A DNA stretch of 64,000 bases from Pseudomonas sp. PDM16 (GCF_014851865.1 NZ_JACVAM010000001.1:372001-436000), one strand, 5' to 3'. Positions 8,344 through 16,839 are shown, counted from the stretch's first letter. A program made the numbers and translations. The notes: generated by a model from the sequence alone, not told the origin.

Positions 8344-9681
8344 TTACAGCAGCGGCAGGGTGTAGCTGACGATCAGGCGGTTCTCGTCCTGGTCATTGGC
8401 GGTGGTATTGCCCCGCAGGGAGGCGTTGCGCCAGGAGAAGCCAAGGCCTTTCAGGGCACCGTTCTGCAGGGTGTAGTCCAGACGGAAGTCACGCTCCCAT
8501 TCCTTGCGGTCGCCACCAACGGCGTCGATGTTGTCACCCGACAGGTAGGTGATGATCGCCTTCAGGCCCGGTGCGCCGACGGAGGTGAAGTCGTAGGCGT
8601 ACTCGGCCAGCCAGGTGCGCTCTCCGGCCGACAGGAACTTGCCGATCTGGCGGTCGGTAATCAGGTAGGCGGTGGAGCCATCGCCCTGGTTGAGGAACGG
8701 GAAGGCGCTGTCGCCCGAGACCTGCTGGTAACCGCCGCTCAGCGCATGGGCACCCAGGGTGTAGGTGAACAGGGCGCTCCAGGTCTGGTTGTCGACCTCG
8801 GTGGCGGTGATGGTGTTGGCAGCGCTGATTTCGCCCTGGGCGCGGTAGCCCTCGGCACGGCCGGCGACGCTGCCGTTCTTGCCATCGGAGTCGCTGTGGA
8901 AGTAACGCAGATCGGACTTCAGCACGCCCGGGCCGATGGACCAGTTATGAGTCAGACCGAGGAAGTGCTGTTTGTAGAAGTCTTCCAGGTTGCCGTAGTA
9001 GTACTGCGCCAGCAGATCCTTGGTGATCTTGTAGTCGGCGCCGCCGTAATAGAACTTGTTGCTGTCAGCCTGCTGGCCGTTGACCACGCTGGCGCCAGCG
9101 ATGCGCAGGCCGATGCTGTCGGAGGAGGCGCGAGTCGTGGTGTGCTCCAGCTGGCCGGCGGTGAGCAGCAGGTTGTCGATCTCGGCGGAGGTGATCTGGC
9201 CACCCTCGAACAGCTGCGGCAGCAGGCGGCCGTCGTTGAAGTTCACCACCGGCAGTTTCGGTTGCAGGGTGCCCAGGCGGGCCTCGGTCTTGGACAGGCG
9301 CACCTTGGCGGTCAGGCCGCCCTTGCTGAACTCGTCCTCGGCGCTGCCATCGGTGTCGAGCGGGAACAGCTGACCCGGCGTGCGATCACGACCGGTCTTG
9401 GTGTTGGAGCCGCCGGAATCCAGCTTGACGCCGAGCAGGCCGACCGCGTCGAGACCGAAACCGACAGTGCCCTCGGTGAAGCCAGAGGTGTAGTTGAAGA
9501 TGAAGCCCTGGCCCCACTCGCTGGCCTCGCCATTGTTATTGGCGGTGTTCTTGGTGTTCAGGTCGTAATAGAAGTTGCGCAGGCCCAGGGTGGCCTTACT
9601 GTCTTCGATAAAACCGGCGGCAGTGGCCTGCTGGGCGATCACGCCGAGCGCAACGGCGAGAGCCAGGGTGGACTTGTTCAT
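8344..9681 (-). CDS. OprD-family outer-membrane porin
   Basis: 445 residues with a signal peptide (MNKSTLALAVALGVIAQQAT, cleavage after ATA) and the OprD-family start AGFIEDSKATLGLRNFYYDL. It ends in an aromatic/hydrophobic beta-strand, the usual outer-membrane sorting signal (...VSYTLPLL). Length matches the family. It forms an 18-strand substrate-specific channel. Placed 98 nt upstream of the sulfonate-type ABC operon and on the same strand, it is likely the outer-membrane entry route for the same organosulfur compound. A TTATTC half-site and promoter-like sequence lie upstream near 9825-9856. Confidence 0.92.
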   Translation of the reverse strand: MNKSTLALAVALGVIAQQATAAGFIEDSKATLGLRNFYYDLNTKNTANNNGEASEWGQGFIFNYTSGFTEGTVGFGLDAVGLLGVKLDSGGSNTKTGRDRTPGQLFPLDTDGSAEDEFSKGGLTAKVRLSKTEARLGTLQPKLPVVNFNDGRLLPQLFEGGQITSAEIDNLLLTAGQLEHTTTRASSDSIGLRIAGASVVNGQQADSNKFYYGGADYKITKDLLAQYYYGNLEDFYKQHFLGLTHNWSIGPGVLKSDLRYFHSDSDGKNGSVAGRAEGYRAQGEISAANTITATEVDNQTWSALFTYTLGAHALSGGYQQVSGDSAFPFLNQGDGSTAYLITDRQIGKFLSAGERTWLAEYAYDFTSVGAPGLKAIITYLSGDNIDAVGGDRKEWERDFRLDYTLQNGALKGLGFSWRNASLRGNTTANDQDENRLIVSYTLPLL

Positions 9682-10028
9682 GCTGATGCTCCAGATGCTT
9701 TTCTATTTTGATCCGGGGCGTCGACGAGGAAGCCCCTTCGGGGTGCGGAAACTGGCTCGCAGCGGAGGCCCGCTAACGGCTTGGCGGCCAATCTAGGGGA
9801 TTTTTGTAATCCCCAAAAAGAATTATTTTTCACTTTTATGAAACTAAAAAGAATAAATGAACCATCGGTCAAAATCCATAAGCTAATTCCCGAAAAGTAT
9901 TTGCCGGTCATTTTTAAGATCGAATAGCTTTTCGCGTACCGGACCACCGGACTTCTCACGCTTCCCTCCCTAGAAGTTTCCGTGTTCCGCCGCCTCATAT
10001 GGCCGGGACGCCATACAAGAGGCCTTTC
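9682..10028. promoter_or_regulatory. Divergent AT-rich promoter region, porin and SsuA-like gene
   Basis: About 350 nt without a gene. It is AT-rich from 9800 to 9930, unlike the coding DNA. On the minus strand TTATTC (9851-9856) is followed by T/A-rich promoter-like sequence toward the porin. On the plus strand TTTTTAAGA (9911-9919) repeats the motif seen at 2482-2490 and 15206-15214. The full GAATAA-N12-TTATTC dyad is not present here. Confidence 0.45.
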
Positions 10029-11009
10029 ATGTCCCGCCATTCATTTTCCCGCCGCACCCTGCTCGGTGCCGGCCTGAGTCTCGGTCTGTTCGCCGCCCTG
10101 AGCGCCCCCGTTCATGCAGAGACCGCCTTGCGCATCGGGTACCAGAAATCGTCCACCCTGATCAGCCTGCTGAAGAGCCAGGGCACCCTGGAAAAAGCCT
10201 TCGCCGGCCAGGACATCAAGGTCAGCTGGCACGAATTCGCCAGTGGCCAGCCCCTGTTGGAGGCACTCAATGTCGGCAATGTCGATCTTTCCGCCGATGT
10301 CGCCGACACCGTGCCGGTGTTCGCTCAGGCCGCCGGTGCGCAGCTCGCCTACTTCGCCCAGGAGGCACCCTCACCGGCCGCCCAGGCGATCATCGTGCAC
10401 GAGGGCTCTCCGCTGCAGAGCCTTGGCGAGCTGAAGGGCAAGAAGGTCGCCGTGACCAAGGCAGCCGGCTCGCACTACCTGCTGATCGCCGCACTGGCCA
10501 AGGCCGGGCTGAAGTTCAGCGACATCCAGCCCGCCTACCTGACCCCGGCCGACGGCCGCGCAGCCTTCGAGAATGGCAAGGTCGACGCCTGGGTGACCTG
10601 GGAGCCCTTCCTCAGCGCCGCCCAGCGCCAGTTGCCGACCCGCACCCTGGCAGACAGCAAAGGCCTGGCCAGCTACCAGCGCTATTACCTGACCAGCGCC
10701 ACCTACGCCAAGGCCCATCCGCAGGTGCTCGAGACCGTCTACGCCGAACTGGTCAAGGCTGGCGACTGGCTGCGCGCCCATCCGGCCGATGCGGCGAAGA
10801 TCCTCGGCCCGCTGTGGGGTAACCTCGACCCGACCATCGTCCAGCAAGCCAACGGTCGCCGTAGCTATCAGGTAGGCCCGGTGCGCAAGGACGGCCTGGG
10901 CGAGCAGCAGAAGATCGCCGATGCCTTCTTCGCCGAGGGCCTGCTGCCCAAGCGAGTCGACGCCACCGACGTGGCGGTGTGGCAGCCGGAGTCGCACCAT
11001 GCCCAATGA
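10029..11009 (+). CDS. Third SsuA-like substrate-binding protein, orphan
   Basis: 326 residues. The signal MSRHSFSRRTLLGAGLSLGL carries an SRRTLL twin-arginine-like motif, so export by Tat is possible. The mature part, ETALRIGYQKSSTLISLLKS, and ...VDAWVTWEPF are SsuA-type. The ATG at 10029 is chosen for AAGAGG upstream; a farther ATG at 9999 has none. It has no permease or ATPase of its own; its last 11 nt overlap the start of the SfnB-like gene, showing tight coupling. It may feed the SsuBC or the neighbouring ABC system. Confidence 0.85.
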   Translation: MSRHSFSRRTLLGAGLSLGLFAALSAPVHAETALRIGYQKSSTLISLLKSQGTLEKAFAGQDIKVSWHEFASGQPLLEALNVGNVDLSADVADTVPVFAQAAGAQLAYFAQEAPSPAAQAIIVHEGSPLQSLGELKGKKVAVTKAAGSHYLLIAALAKAGLKFSDIQPAYLTPADGRAAFENGKVDAWVTWEPFLSAAQRQLPTRTLADSKGLASYQRYYLTSATYAKAHPQVLETVYAELVKAGDWLRAHPADAAKILGPLWGNLDPTIVQQANGRRSYQVGPVRKDGLGEQQKIADAFFAEGLLPKRVDATDVAVWQPESHHAQ

Positions 11010-12225
11010 AGCCCGCCATCTGCCACTACAGGCCGAGCCGCTGCTCGACCCGCGCCTGTTCCCCACCGACTTCGGCAACCTCACTGCCAAGGTCGAGCGC
11101 CTGGCGCGCAAGCTGGCCGAGAACGCCATCGAGCGAGACCGGCGTGGGGGCCATGCACGGGCCGAGCGCGAACTGATCCGCGAAAGCGGCCTGCTGACCC
11201 TGTCCATCCCGCAGCGGTTCGATGGCCAGGAACGCCCCTGGCCGGAGATCTACCGCATCATTCGCCACCTGGCCGCCGCCGACAGTTCGCTGGCTCACCT
11301 GTTTGCCTTCAACCACCTGCAGGTCGCCACTCTGCTGTTACACGGCAGCGTCGATCAGCAGCGCCACTGGTTGACCCGTGCAGTGCGCGAGCGCTGGTTC
11401 TGGGGCAACGCCACCAATGGTCGCGACCTAGGACTGACACTGGCCCCACGGGAAGAGCACTTCGAGCTGAACGGGCGAAAATCCTTCTGCTCCGGCGCAC
11501 TGGGCGCAGACGCTCTGGTAGTCAGCGCCCCTCGCGGCGGTAATGCGGGTGAGCGGGTGTTCCTGGTAGTCCCGGCGCAGCGCGAAGGCCTGGCGGTCAA
11601 CGACGACTGGGACGCCTTCGGCCAGCGCCAGACCGACAGCGGCACCGTGCAGTTCGAAGGAGTCTTCGTCGACCGCGACGAGCTGCTTGTGTCGGGCGGC
11701 CAGAGCCCCCGTAGCAGCCTGCGGGTATGTGTGTCGCAGCTGATCCTCACCCAGCTCTACCTGGGCAATGCCCAGGCGGCACTGGACGGAGCGTTGCGCT
11801 ATGTGCGCGAGCAGGCACGCCCATGGATCGGCGCTGGCGTCGAGGCGGCAATCGAGGATCCATTCATCCAGAAGCGCTACGGCGAGCTCTGGCTGCTCTA
11901 CCGCGGCGCACTGCTGCAGGCGGAGCTGGCCGCCGAGCGTCTACAGCAGGCCTGGGAAAAGCCAGCCGTGGGCGCCGCAGAGCGCGCTGACCTCGCCCTG
12001 CTGATCGCCGAGGCTCGGGTAGCCTCGGCTCGCGCCTCGCTGGAGATCACCAGCCAGGTGTTCGAGACCATGGGCGCTCGCTCCACCGCCTCGCACTTTG
12101 GCTTCGACCGCTTCTGGCGCAATGTGCGGGTACACAGCCTGCACGATCCGCTGGATTACAAGGTGCGCGACATCGGCCAATGGCTGACCAGCGGTGTGCC
12201 ACCGACACCGTCTCTTTATTCCTGA
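10999..12225 (+). CDS. Acyl-CoA-dehydrogenase-fold flavin monooxygenase, SfnB/DszC-like
   Basis: 408 residues with the acyl-CoA dehydrogenase fold: N-terminal helices, a middle beta domain and a C-terminal helical domain ending RVHSLHDPLDYKVRDIGQWL. This C-terminus is typical of the DszC/SfnB two-component monooxygenase branch rather than true CoA dehydrogenases, because the catalytic-Glu region is absent. It probably oxidises an organosulfur compound using FMNH2 (perhaps from SsuE). It overlaps the upstream binding-protein gene by 11 nt. The sulfur context is strong, but the substrate is inferred only. Confidence 0.8.
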   Translation: MPNEARHLPLQAEPLLDPRLFPTDFGNLTAKVERLARKLAENAIERDRRGGHARAERELIRESGLLTLSIPQRFDGQERPWPEIYRIIRHLAAADSSLAHLFAFNHLQVATLLLHGSVDQQRHWLTRAVRERWFWGNATNGRDLGLTLAPREEHFELNGRKSFCSGALGADALVVSAPRGGNAGERVFLVVPAQREGLAVNDDWDAFGQRQTDSGTVQFEGVFVDRDELLVSGGQSPRSSLRVCVSQLILTQLYLGNAQAALDGALRYVREQARPWIGAGVEAAIEDPFIQKRYGELWLLYRGALLQAELAAERLQQAWEKPAVGAAERADLALLIAEARVASARASLEITSQVFETMGARSTASHFGFDRFWRNVRVHSLHDPLDYKVRDIGQWLTSGVPPTPSLYS

Positions 12226-12358
12226 CGGATGCCACTCGCCGGGAGCAGCCCTCAGGCGCCGCTCCCGTTCTGCCATCGCCAGCCCCGCCGTGCAGCCAAT
12301 CGCCACGCGCCTCGGCCCGGTAACGGAAACCGAAGCGAGACTGCCGGAGCAATCGCGC

Positions 12359-13264
12359 TCAGCCCGCCAGGCGCCTCAGCAGCAGTTGACGCTCCTCGCT
12401 GCCAAGCCGTTCCAACTGCCGCTCTAGGCTCTGCAGCGACACGGCGGATGGCAGATTGAGATGCTGCGGCAGGATTTCCTCGCCGACACTGACCAGCAGA
12501 GCGAAGTGGATGACGTTTTCCAGCTCGCGCGTATTGCCGTGCCAGGGATGCCCTTCCAGCGCGGCCTGAGCCGCAGGGCCAATCTGCGGAATATCCAGGC
12601 CTAGGCGCTGGGCATAGATACCCAGGAAATATTCGGCCAGCGGCAGGATATCCCCTGGCCGCTCGCGCAACGCCGGCAGGACGAGGCGACCTTCGTCCAG
12701 ATAATGGAAGAGCCGCTCACTGAATTTGCCTGCGGCCACGGCCTGGGCCAGATCGATACTGGTGGCGGTCACCAGGCGCACATCCACCGGCGTCGCCTGA
12801 TGCCCGCCGACGCGGTGCACCTCGCGGGTCTCCAGCGCAGCCAGCAGCTTGTCCTGCAACGCCAGCGGCAGGTCACCGATCTCGTCCAGATAGAGGGTGC
12901 CGCCATTGGCCGAGCCGAACCACCCGGCGCGGCTGCTGGCGGCACCGGAGTAGGCGCCGGCGGCATGACCGAACAGTTCCGCATCGCCCCACTGCGGGCT
13001 GATAGCACCGCAGCTGACGGCAACGAAGAGGCCTCCGCGCTCGCTCTCACGGTGAACATGGCGGGCCAACAACTCCTTGCCGGTACCGGTCTCGCCAACG
13101 ATCAGGACCGGTAGATTGGCAACAGCCAAGGTGTTGGCCTGCTCACGCAGCTGGCGCGAGCGGGGGTCAACGAATACCAGCGCCTTGGCGCGGATGCTCA
13201 GAGGGCTCTTCTCGGTGTCGGCGAAGGTCAGCAGGGCCTGCTGGGGAAAGGCGGGGCGGCTCAT
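12359..13264 (-). CDS. Sigma-54-dependent activator, SfnR-like, without receiver domain
   Basis: 301 residues, almost entirely an AAA+ domain. Walker A GETGTGKE (57-64) and Walker B GGTLYLDE (121-128) are intact. The sigma-54-contact loop reads GAYSGA (103-108) instead of GAFTGA. There is no N-terminal sensory domain, as described for SfnR, the activator of dimethyl-sulfone utilisation. The C-terminus ends LGSEERQLLLRRLAG with no Fis-type helix-turn-helix that I can see. It lies 101 nt downstream of the hydrolase gene on the same strand, and its targets are probably organosulfur genes nearby. Confidence 0.8.
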   Translation of the reverse strand: MSRPAFPQQALLTFADTEKSPLSIRAKALVFVDPRSRQLREQANTLAVANLPVLIVGETGTGKELLARHVHRESERGGLFVAVSCGAISPQWGDAELFGHAAGAYSGAASSRAGWFGSANGGTLYLDEIGDLPLALQDKLLAALETREVHRVGGHQATPVDVRLVTATSIDLAQAVAAGKFSERLFHYLDEGRLVLPALRERPGDILPLAEYFLGIYAQRLGLDIPQIGPAAQAALEGHPWHGNTRELENVIHFALLVSVGEEILPQHLNLPSAVSLQSLERQLERLGSEERQLLLRRLAG

Positions 13265-13365
13265 TGGGCAATCTCGTGTCGGTGCGAGCCGCCAGCCGAC
13301 GGCTCAGGTAGGAATGGGGTGAAAGCGGCGCCGACGCGCGCGCATTCGCGTCACGTCGGTCGGGT

Positions 13366-13947
13366 TCATGCGCGAAGGCGCTCCTGTTGCTCGATCTGCC
13401 GCTGCAGGCGATAGAGATAGGCGAACCCCTGCTCCCAGCGCTGGTGCCCGGACTTGACGTTTATATGACCGGCGCCCGGCAGAATGGCCGGTTGTGCACC
13501 CCAATCACGCGCCATCTGCAACGCCCGAGGAGCGCTGGCGGCGTGATCGTTGTCCGAGCCAACCAGCAGGCTTGGGAAAGGCAGTAGCTCGCGGGAGATG
13601 GGGGCAAAGCCCTGCAGGGCCTCGGGACAATTGGGACGCTCGACGTCCGCCGGAGCCACCAGCAGTGCACCGCGCACCTTGCGCAGCGAGGCCAGCGAAG
13701 CCTGGGCGGCCCAACGCGCCACGGTGATGCAACCGAGACTGTGGGCTACCAGAATCAATGGCCCGCGCGCGGCAGCTACTTCGCGCTCCACGGCTGCGAC
13801 CCAGGCACGCGGGTCAGGGTTGTTCCAGTCCGCCTGCTCCACTCGGCGAGCGTTCGGCAGGCTGCGCTGCCAATGGCTCTGCCAGTGTTCGTCCGGCGAA
13901 CCCTGCCATCCCGGCAGGATCAGGTAACTGGTGGTCTGGCTGGCCAT
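13366..13947 (-). CDS. RBBP9/YdeN-family serine hydrolase
   Basis: 193 residues with an alpha/beta-hydrolase core. The start SYLILPGWQGSPDEHWQSHW is typical of the RBBP9/YdeN family. The nucleophile is in AHSLGC, the likely acid in VGSDND and the histidine in GAGHINVKSG, so the triad is complete. GAGGAGG precedes the ATG. Its promoter (13978-14006) carries the same dyad box as lsfA and oscA, so it probably responds to sulfur supply. It precedes the SfnR-like regulator and may be cotranscribed with it. Substrate unknown. Confidence 0.85.
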   Translation of the reverse strand: MASQTTSYLILPGWQGSPDEHWQSHWQRSLPNARRVEQADWNNPDPRAWVAAVEREVAAARGPLILVAHSLGCITVARWAAQASLASLRKVRGALLVAPADVERPNCPEALQGFAPISRELLPFPSLLVGSDNDHAASAPRALQMARDWGAQPAILPGAGHINVKSGHQRWEQGFAYLYRLQRQIEQQERLRA

Positions 13948-13977
13948 GTCGGGCCTCCTCGATACGTTCCGAGGGCC

Positions 13978-14031
13978 AGTCTAGGCAGGGATCAAACACA
14001 TGTTAAGGAATAAGAATTCATTTACTTATTC
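13978..14031 (-). promoter_or_regulatory. Hydrolase promoter with GAATAA-N12-TTATTC box
   Basis: Minus strand -35 TTAACA (14001-14006) and -10 TAGACT (13978-13983) with a 17-bp spacer. The dyad GAATAA (14008-14013) and TTATTC (14026-14031) has exactly 12 nt between arms and ends 1 nt from the -35. It extends to 8-bp arms, GGAATAAG and CTTATTCC. Architecture is the same as at lsfA and oscA. Confidence 0.6.
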
Positions 14032-14043
14032 CATAAATTACAA

Positions 14044-15036
14044 TCAGCCGAGAACGATGCAATCCTTGCCCTGGCGTTTGGCCTGGTACATCGCGGCGTC
14101 GGCACGATTGTAGAGATCGTCCAGTTCGTCCCCCCCGCCCAGCACGGTAATGCCCTGGCTGATGGTCACGCCGAAGTTCTCGCCCTCATCGCTGAACTGC
14201 AGGCGCTGCACCTCTCGCTGCAGGCGTTCGGCTACCTGGCGCGCCTGCTCGGCGTCGCAGTTGGGGAAGATCGCGGCGAACTCCTCACCACCGATCCGGC
14301 CGAACAGGTCGTCGCGGCGCAGCACATAGGCAGCACAATGGGCCACCCGTTGCAGCACGCGATCGCCCATCTGGTGGCCATGACCGTCGTTGATCTTCTT
14401 GAAGTCGTCGATGTCCAGCAGCAGGAAGGACAACGGCCGTCCATGGGTTCGAGCCTCGGCGAACAGGTCGTCGGCACACTCGAAGAAGTGTCGGCGGTTG
14501 CTCGCGCCGGTCAGCACATCGCTGGTAGCCAGGCGGTGCAGCTCATTCTGCAGGGCCTTCTTCTCGGTGATGTCCTCGGCGATGCCGACGATCAGTTGCT
14601 GACCGCCGAACAGGTTGGGCGGACTGATGAAACACTTGTCGCTGAGCCAGCGCACCTCGCCGTCGCCCCGGATGATGCGGTACTCGCGGTGCTCGACCGA
14701 GCCGACCTCCAGCACCGACTGCAGGCTTTGCGCGGCGTACTCCATGTCGTCCGGGTAGATGCTGTTCAACCATTCGCCGTAGTCGGCCAGCACCAGCGCG
14801 GCACTGCGGCCGAAGATCTGTTCATACGCCGGACTGACGTAGACCACCCGCTGCTGCTCCCAGTCGAAGGCCCAGAGCACGGCGTTGAGGCCGGCCAGCA
14901 GACTGCTGACCAGTTGCTCGCGCTCGCGCAAGCGCTCGACCTCGCCGCGGCTGTGCAACAGCGCCAGGGTTAGGGTTTCCAGCTCGCTGGGAGCCTGGTC
15001 ATTTTCGTCCATGGGACGCTGCCTGATCACGTTCAT
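14044..15036 (-). CDS. PAS-GGDEF diguanylate cyclase
   Basis: 330 residues. A short N-terminal helical region leads into a PAS/PAC domain (about 45-165; LWAFDWEQQRVVYVSPAYEQ, ...IIRGDGEVRWLSDK). A GGDEF domain (about 165-330) follows, with active-site RIGGEEF and upstream LLLDIDDFKKINDGHGH. It should make cyclic di-GMP. No transmembrane segment is visible, so it is cytosolic. Start uncertain: ATGs at 15036 and 15012 both lack a clear ribosome-binding site. The link to sulfur genes on both sides is positional only. Confidence 0.88.
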   Translation of the reverse strand: MNVIRQRPMDENDQAPSELETLTLALLHSRGEVERLREREQLVSSLLAGLNAVLWAFDWEQQRVVYVSPAYEQIFGRSAALVLADYGEWLNSIYPDDMEYAAQSLQSVLEVGSVEHREYRIIRGDGEVRWLSDKCFISPPNLFGGQQLIVGIAEDITEKKALQNELHRLATSDVLTGASNRRHFFECADDLFAEARTHGRPLSFLLLDIDDFKKINDGHGHQMGDRVLQRVAHCAAYVLRRDDLFGRIGGEEFAAIFPNCDAEQARQVAERLQREVQRLQFSDEGENFGVTISQGITVLGGGDELDDLYNRADAAMYQAKRQGKDCIVLG

Positions 15037-15181
15037 GAATCAAGACTATGCGCCCTGCGGAAGCGCTGGCGATGCCTCGAACAGCGCGTTGTGACGAGCG
15101 GCAGGATTTTCGACGCTGCGGTCAGGAAGCGGGAACCCGTGCAAGATTTTGCGGTATTACACTGCCGCTTAGACCTGTAAT

Positions 15182-15236
15182 GAATAAATAAATCGTTAAA
15201 TATTCTTTTTAAGACTAAATCTCCTGCCCCTAATAT
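15182..15236 (+). promoter_or_regulatory. oscA promoter with near-identical dyad box
   Basis: GAATAA (15182-15187), 12-nt spacer, ATATTC (15200-15205; one mismatch from TTATTC), 2 nt, -35 TTTAAG (15208-15213), 17 bp, -10 TAATAT (15231-15236). Transcription would start about 38 nt before the oscA ATG. The stretch TATTCTTTTTAAGA also occurs, with one extra C, at 2476-2490. Confidence 0.55.
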
Positions 15237-15280
15237 CCGCTCCACGCCCAACCCCGGGCACCCATCCAAGGAGCAGAGTC

Positions 15281-15463
15281 ATGAGCGCAACCCTCAGAAG
15301 CATCGAAGGCCAAGACGAAGCCGGCATCCTGCGTGAAATTCAATCCGCCCTGCAGGGTCTGCGTTTTGGCTCGGTAGAAATCACCGTACATAACGGCCAG
15401 GTCGTACAAATCGAGCGCAAGGAAAAATTCCGCCTGCAGGCACAGAACACCAAGCAGGCCTGA
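15281..15463 (+). CDS. oscA: Sulfur-starvation response protein OscA (DUF2292)
   Basis: A 60-residue protein, MSATLRSIEGQDEAGILREI..., whose second half (GSVEITVHNGQVVQIERKEK) is the DUF2292/YezD signature. OscA is known in Pseudomonas as a small protein needed under sulfur limitation with organosulfur sources. It is the first gene of the oscA-(24-codon ORF)-sbp-cysTWA group and begins after a GGAG site 10 nt upstream. Molecular role unknown. Confidence 0.9.
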   Translation: MSATLRSIEGQDEAGILREIQSALQGLRFGSVEITVHNGQVVQIERKEKFRLQAQNTKQA

Positions 15464-15503
15464 GTTCCCGCCAACCCGACTGGACAACCGGAGGGCGTCA
15501 CCC

Positions 15504-15578
15504 ATGAGCACGAATACACCCGCCATGAGCATGTCCCAGCAGCGCTCGCTTCGCTGCCGGGAGCGAATGCGCCGCTGA
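15504..15578 (+). CDS. 24-codon ORF between oscA and sbp, candidate leader peptide
   Basis: An ATG at 15504 preceded by GGAGG at 9 nt opens a 24-codon frame ending [13 protein letters not shown] then TGA. The only Cys sits in a run of Arg codons near the end, with three internal Met codons in all. The same DNA folds: TTCGCT (15550-15555) pairs with AGCGAA (15562-15567), and GCGCTC (15542-15547) with GAGCGC (15577-15582). An Arg/Cys-rich short peptide whose codons form a stem, upstream of a sulfate-uptake gene, suggests a translation-sensing leader. It could equally be a small functional peptide. I do not recognise it from a named family. Confidence 0.5.
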   Translation: MSTNTPAMSMSQQRSLRCRERMRR

Positions 15579-15646
15579 GCGCAACCGCACCTCCGCAAGA
15601 CCCTGTAGCCAACACAGAACAACTTCCAAGATCCAGGAGCTTCAAC

Positions 15647-16645
15647 ATGTCCATTCGTCGTTTCGCCCTGGCCGCCCTGACCTCCGCCCTGTTCGCCGGC
15701 CAAGCTGCCGCCGCCAACGAACTGCTCAACGTGTCCTACGACCCGACTCGTGAGCTGTACCAGGAATTCAACGCTGCCTTTAACAAGCACTGGCAGGCCG
15801 AAGGCCACGAAGCCGTGACCATCCAGCAATCCCACGGTGGTTCGGGCAAACAGGCCCGTGCCGTGATCGACGGCCTGCGTGCCGACGTGGTGACCCTGGC
15901 CCTGGCCGGTGACATCGACGAGCTGAACAAGCTCGGCAAGCTGATCCCCGAGGACTGGCAGAGCCGCCTGCCGCAATCCAGCACCCCGTACACCTCGACC
16001 ATCGTGTTCCTAGTGCGCAAGGGCAACCCGGAAGGCATCAAGGACTGGGACGACCTGGTAAAACCGGGCGTCGAAGTCATCACCCCGAACCCGAAAACCT
16101 CCGGCGGCGCCCGCTGGAACTTCCTCGCCGCCTGGGCCTACGCCCAGCAGAAATACGGCAGCGAAGAGAAGGCCCAGGAATTCGTCGAGAAGCTCTACAA
16201 GAACGTGCCGGTACTCGACACCGGTGCCCGTGGCTCGACCATCACCTTCGTCAACAACCAGATCGGCGACGTGCTGCTGGCCTGGGAAAACGAAGCCTTC
16301 CTGGCCCTCAAGGAACAAGGTGGCGACCAGTTCGAGATCGTCGCACCGAGCCTGTCCATCCTCGCCGAGCCGCCGGTGGCCGTGGTCGACAAGAACGTCG
16401 ACAAGAAAGGCACCCGTGAACTGGCCAATGCCTACCTGAACTACCTGTACAGCGAAGAAGGCCAGCGCATCGCCGCGAAGAACTTCTACCGCCCACGCAA
16501 CGAGAAGGTCGCAGCCGAATTCACCAAACAGTTCCCCGAGCTGAAACTGGTGACCATCGACAAGGACTTCAACGGCTGGAAGACTGCGCAGCCCAAGTTC
16601 TTCAACGACGGTGGCATCTTCGACAAGATCTACCAGGCACAGTGA
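15647..16645 (+). CDS. sbp: Periplasmic sulfate-binding protein
   Basis: 332 residues with a signal peptide ([18 protein letters not shown], cleavage after QAAA) and the family start [38 protein letters not shown] and [20 protein letters not shown] line the sulfate pocket. It delivers sulfate to CysT/CysW/CysA, encoded 195 nt downstream. AGGAG lies before the ATG. This is the canonical Pseudomonas sbp position, oscA-sbp-cysTWA; the paralogue at 2596 is an extra copy. Confidence 0.95.
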   Translation: MSIRRFALAALTSALFAGQAAAANELLNVSYDPTRELYQEFNAAFNKHWQAEGHEAVTIQQSHGGSGKQARAVIDGLRADVVTLALAGDIDELNKLGKLIPEDWQSRLPQSSTPYTSTIVFLVRKGNPEGIKDWDDLVKPGVEVITPNPKTSGGARWNFLAAWAYAQQKYGSEEKAQEFVEKLYKNVPVLDTGARGSTITFVNNQIGDVLLAWENEAFLALKEQGGDQFEIVAPSLSILAEPPVAVVDKNVDKKGTRELANAYLNYLYSEEGQRIAAKNFYRPRNEKVAAEFTKQFPELKLVTIDKDFNGWKTAQPKFFNDGGIFDKIYQAQ

Positions 16646-16730
16646 TTTCGTAGCGCGGCACGGGTGGGTAATACCCATCCCCTGCTTCGCTAGCGCTCAC
16701 AGTGGTTAGAATCGCCGCCCCGCGCAACAC

Positions 16731-16761
16731 GCCAAAGGGAAGCCCACCGCTTCCCTTTGGC
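16731..16761 (+). other. 13-bp perfect stem-loop between sbp and cysT
   Basis: GCCAAAGGGAAGC (16731-16743) and GCTTCCCTTTGGC (16749-16761) with loop CCACC. No T-run follows. It lies mid-way in the 194-nt sbp-cysT gap and would protect the abundant sbp message or attenuate read-through into cysTWA. That matches the usual need for more binding protein than permease. Confidence 0.7.
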
Positions 16762-16839
16762 ACAAGCGAAACCAGGCGAGTCAGGACAGGCGGCCCTGCC
16801 GCCTCTCCGAGCGTTCCAACGCAGCTATAAGGACAGACC

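Noticed and set aside
8068..9711. Plus-strand open frame of 547 codons
   Set aside because: Antisense to the OprD-family porin, which has a signal peptide and proper beta-barrel end.
9682..10028. Full GAATAA-N12-TTATTC dyad in the porin/SsuA-like divergent region
   Set aside because: Only half-sites occur (9851-9856 and a TTTTTAAGA at 9911); the second arm is not found at the right distance.
12047..12352. Downstream frame that might restore a DNA-binding domain to the SfnR-like protein by frameshift
   Set aside because: Its translation (MLRQSRFGFRYRAEARGDWL...) has no helix-turn-helix pattern, so a simple frameshift is not supported.
16684..16712. Internal promoter for cysTWA with TAGAAT at 16707
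   Set aside because: The -10-like box has no acceptable -35 at 16-18 bp, so it was left out.
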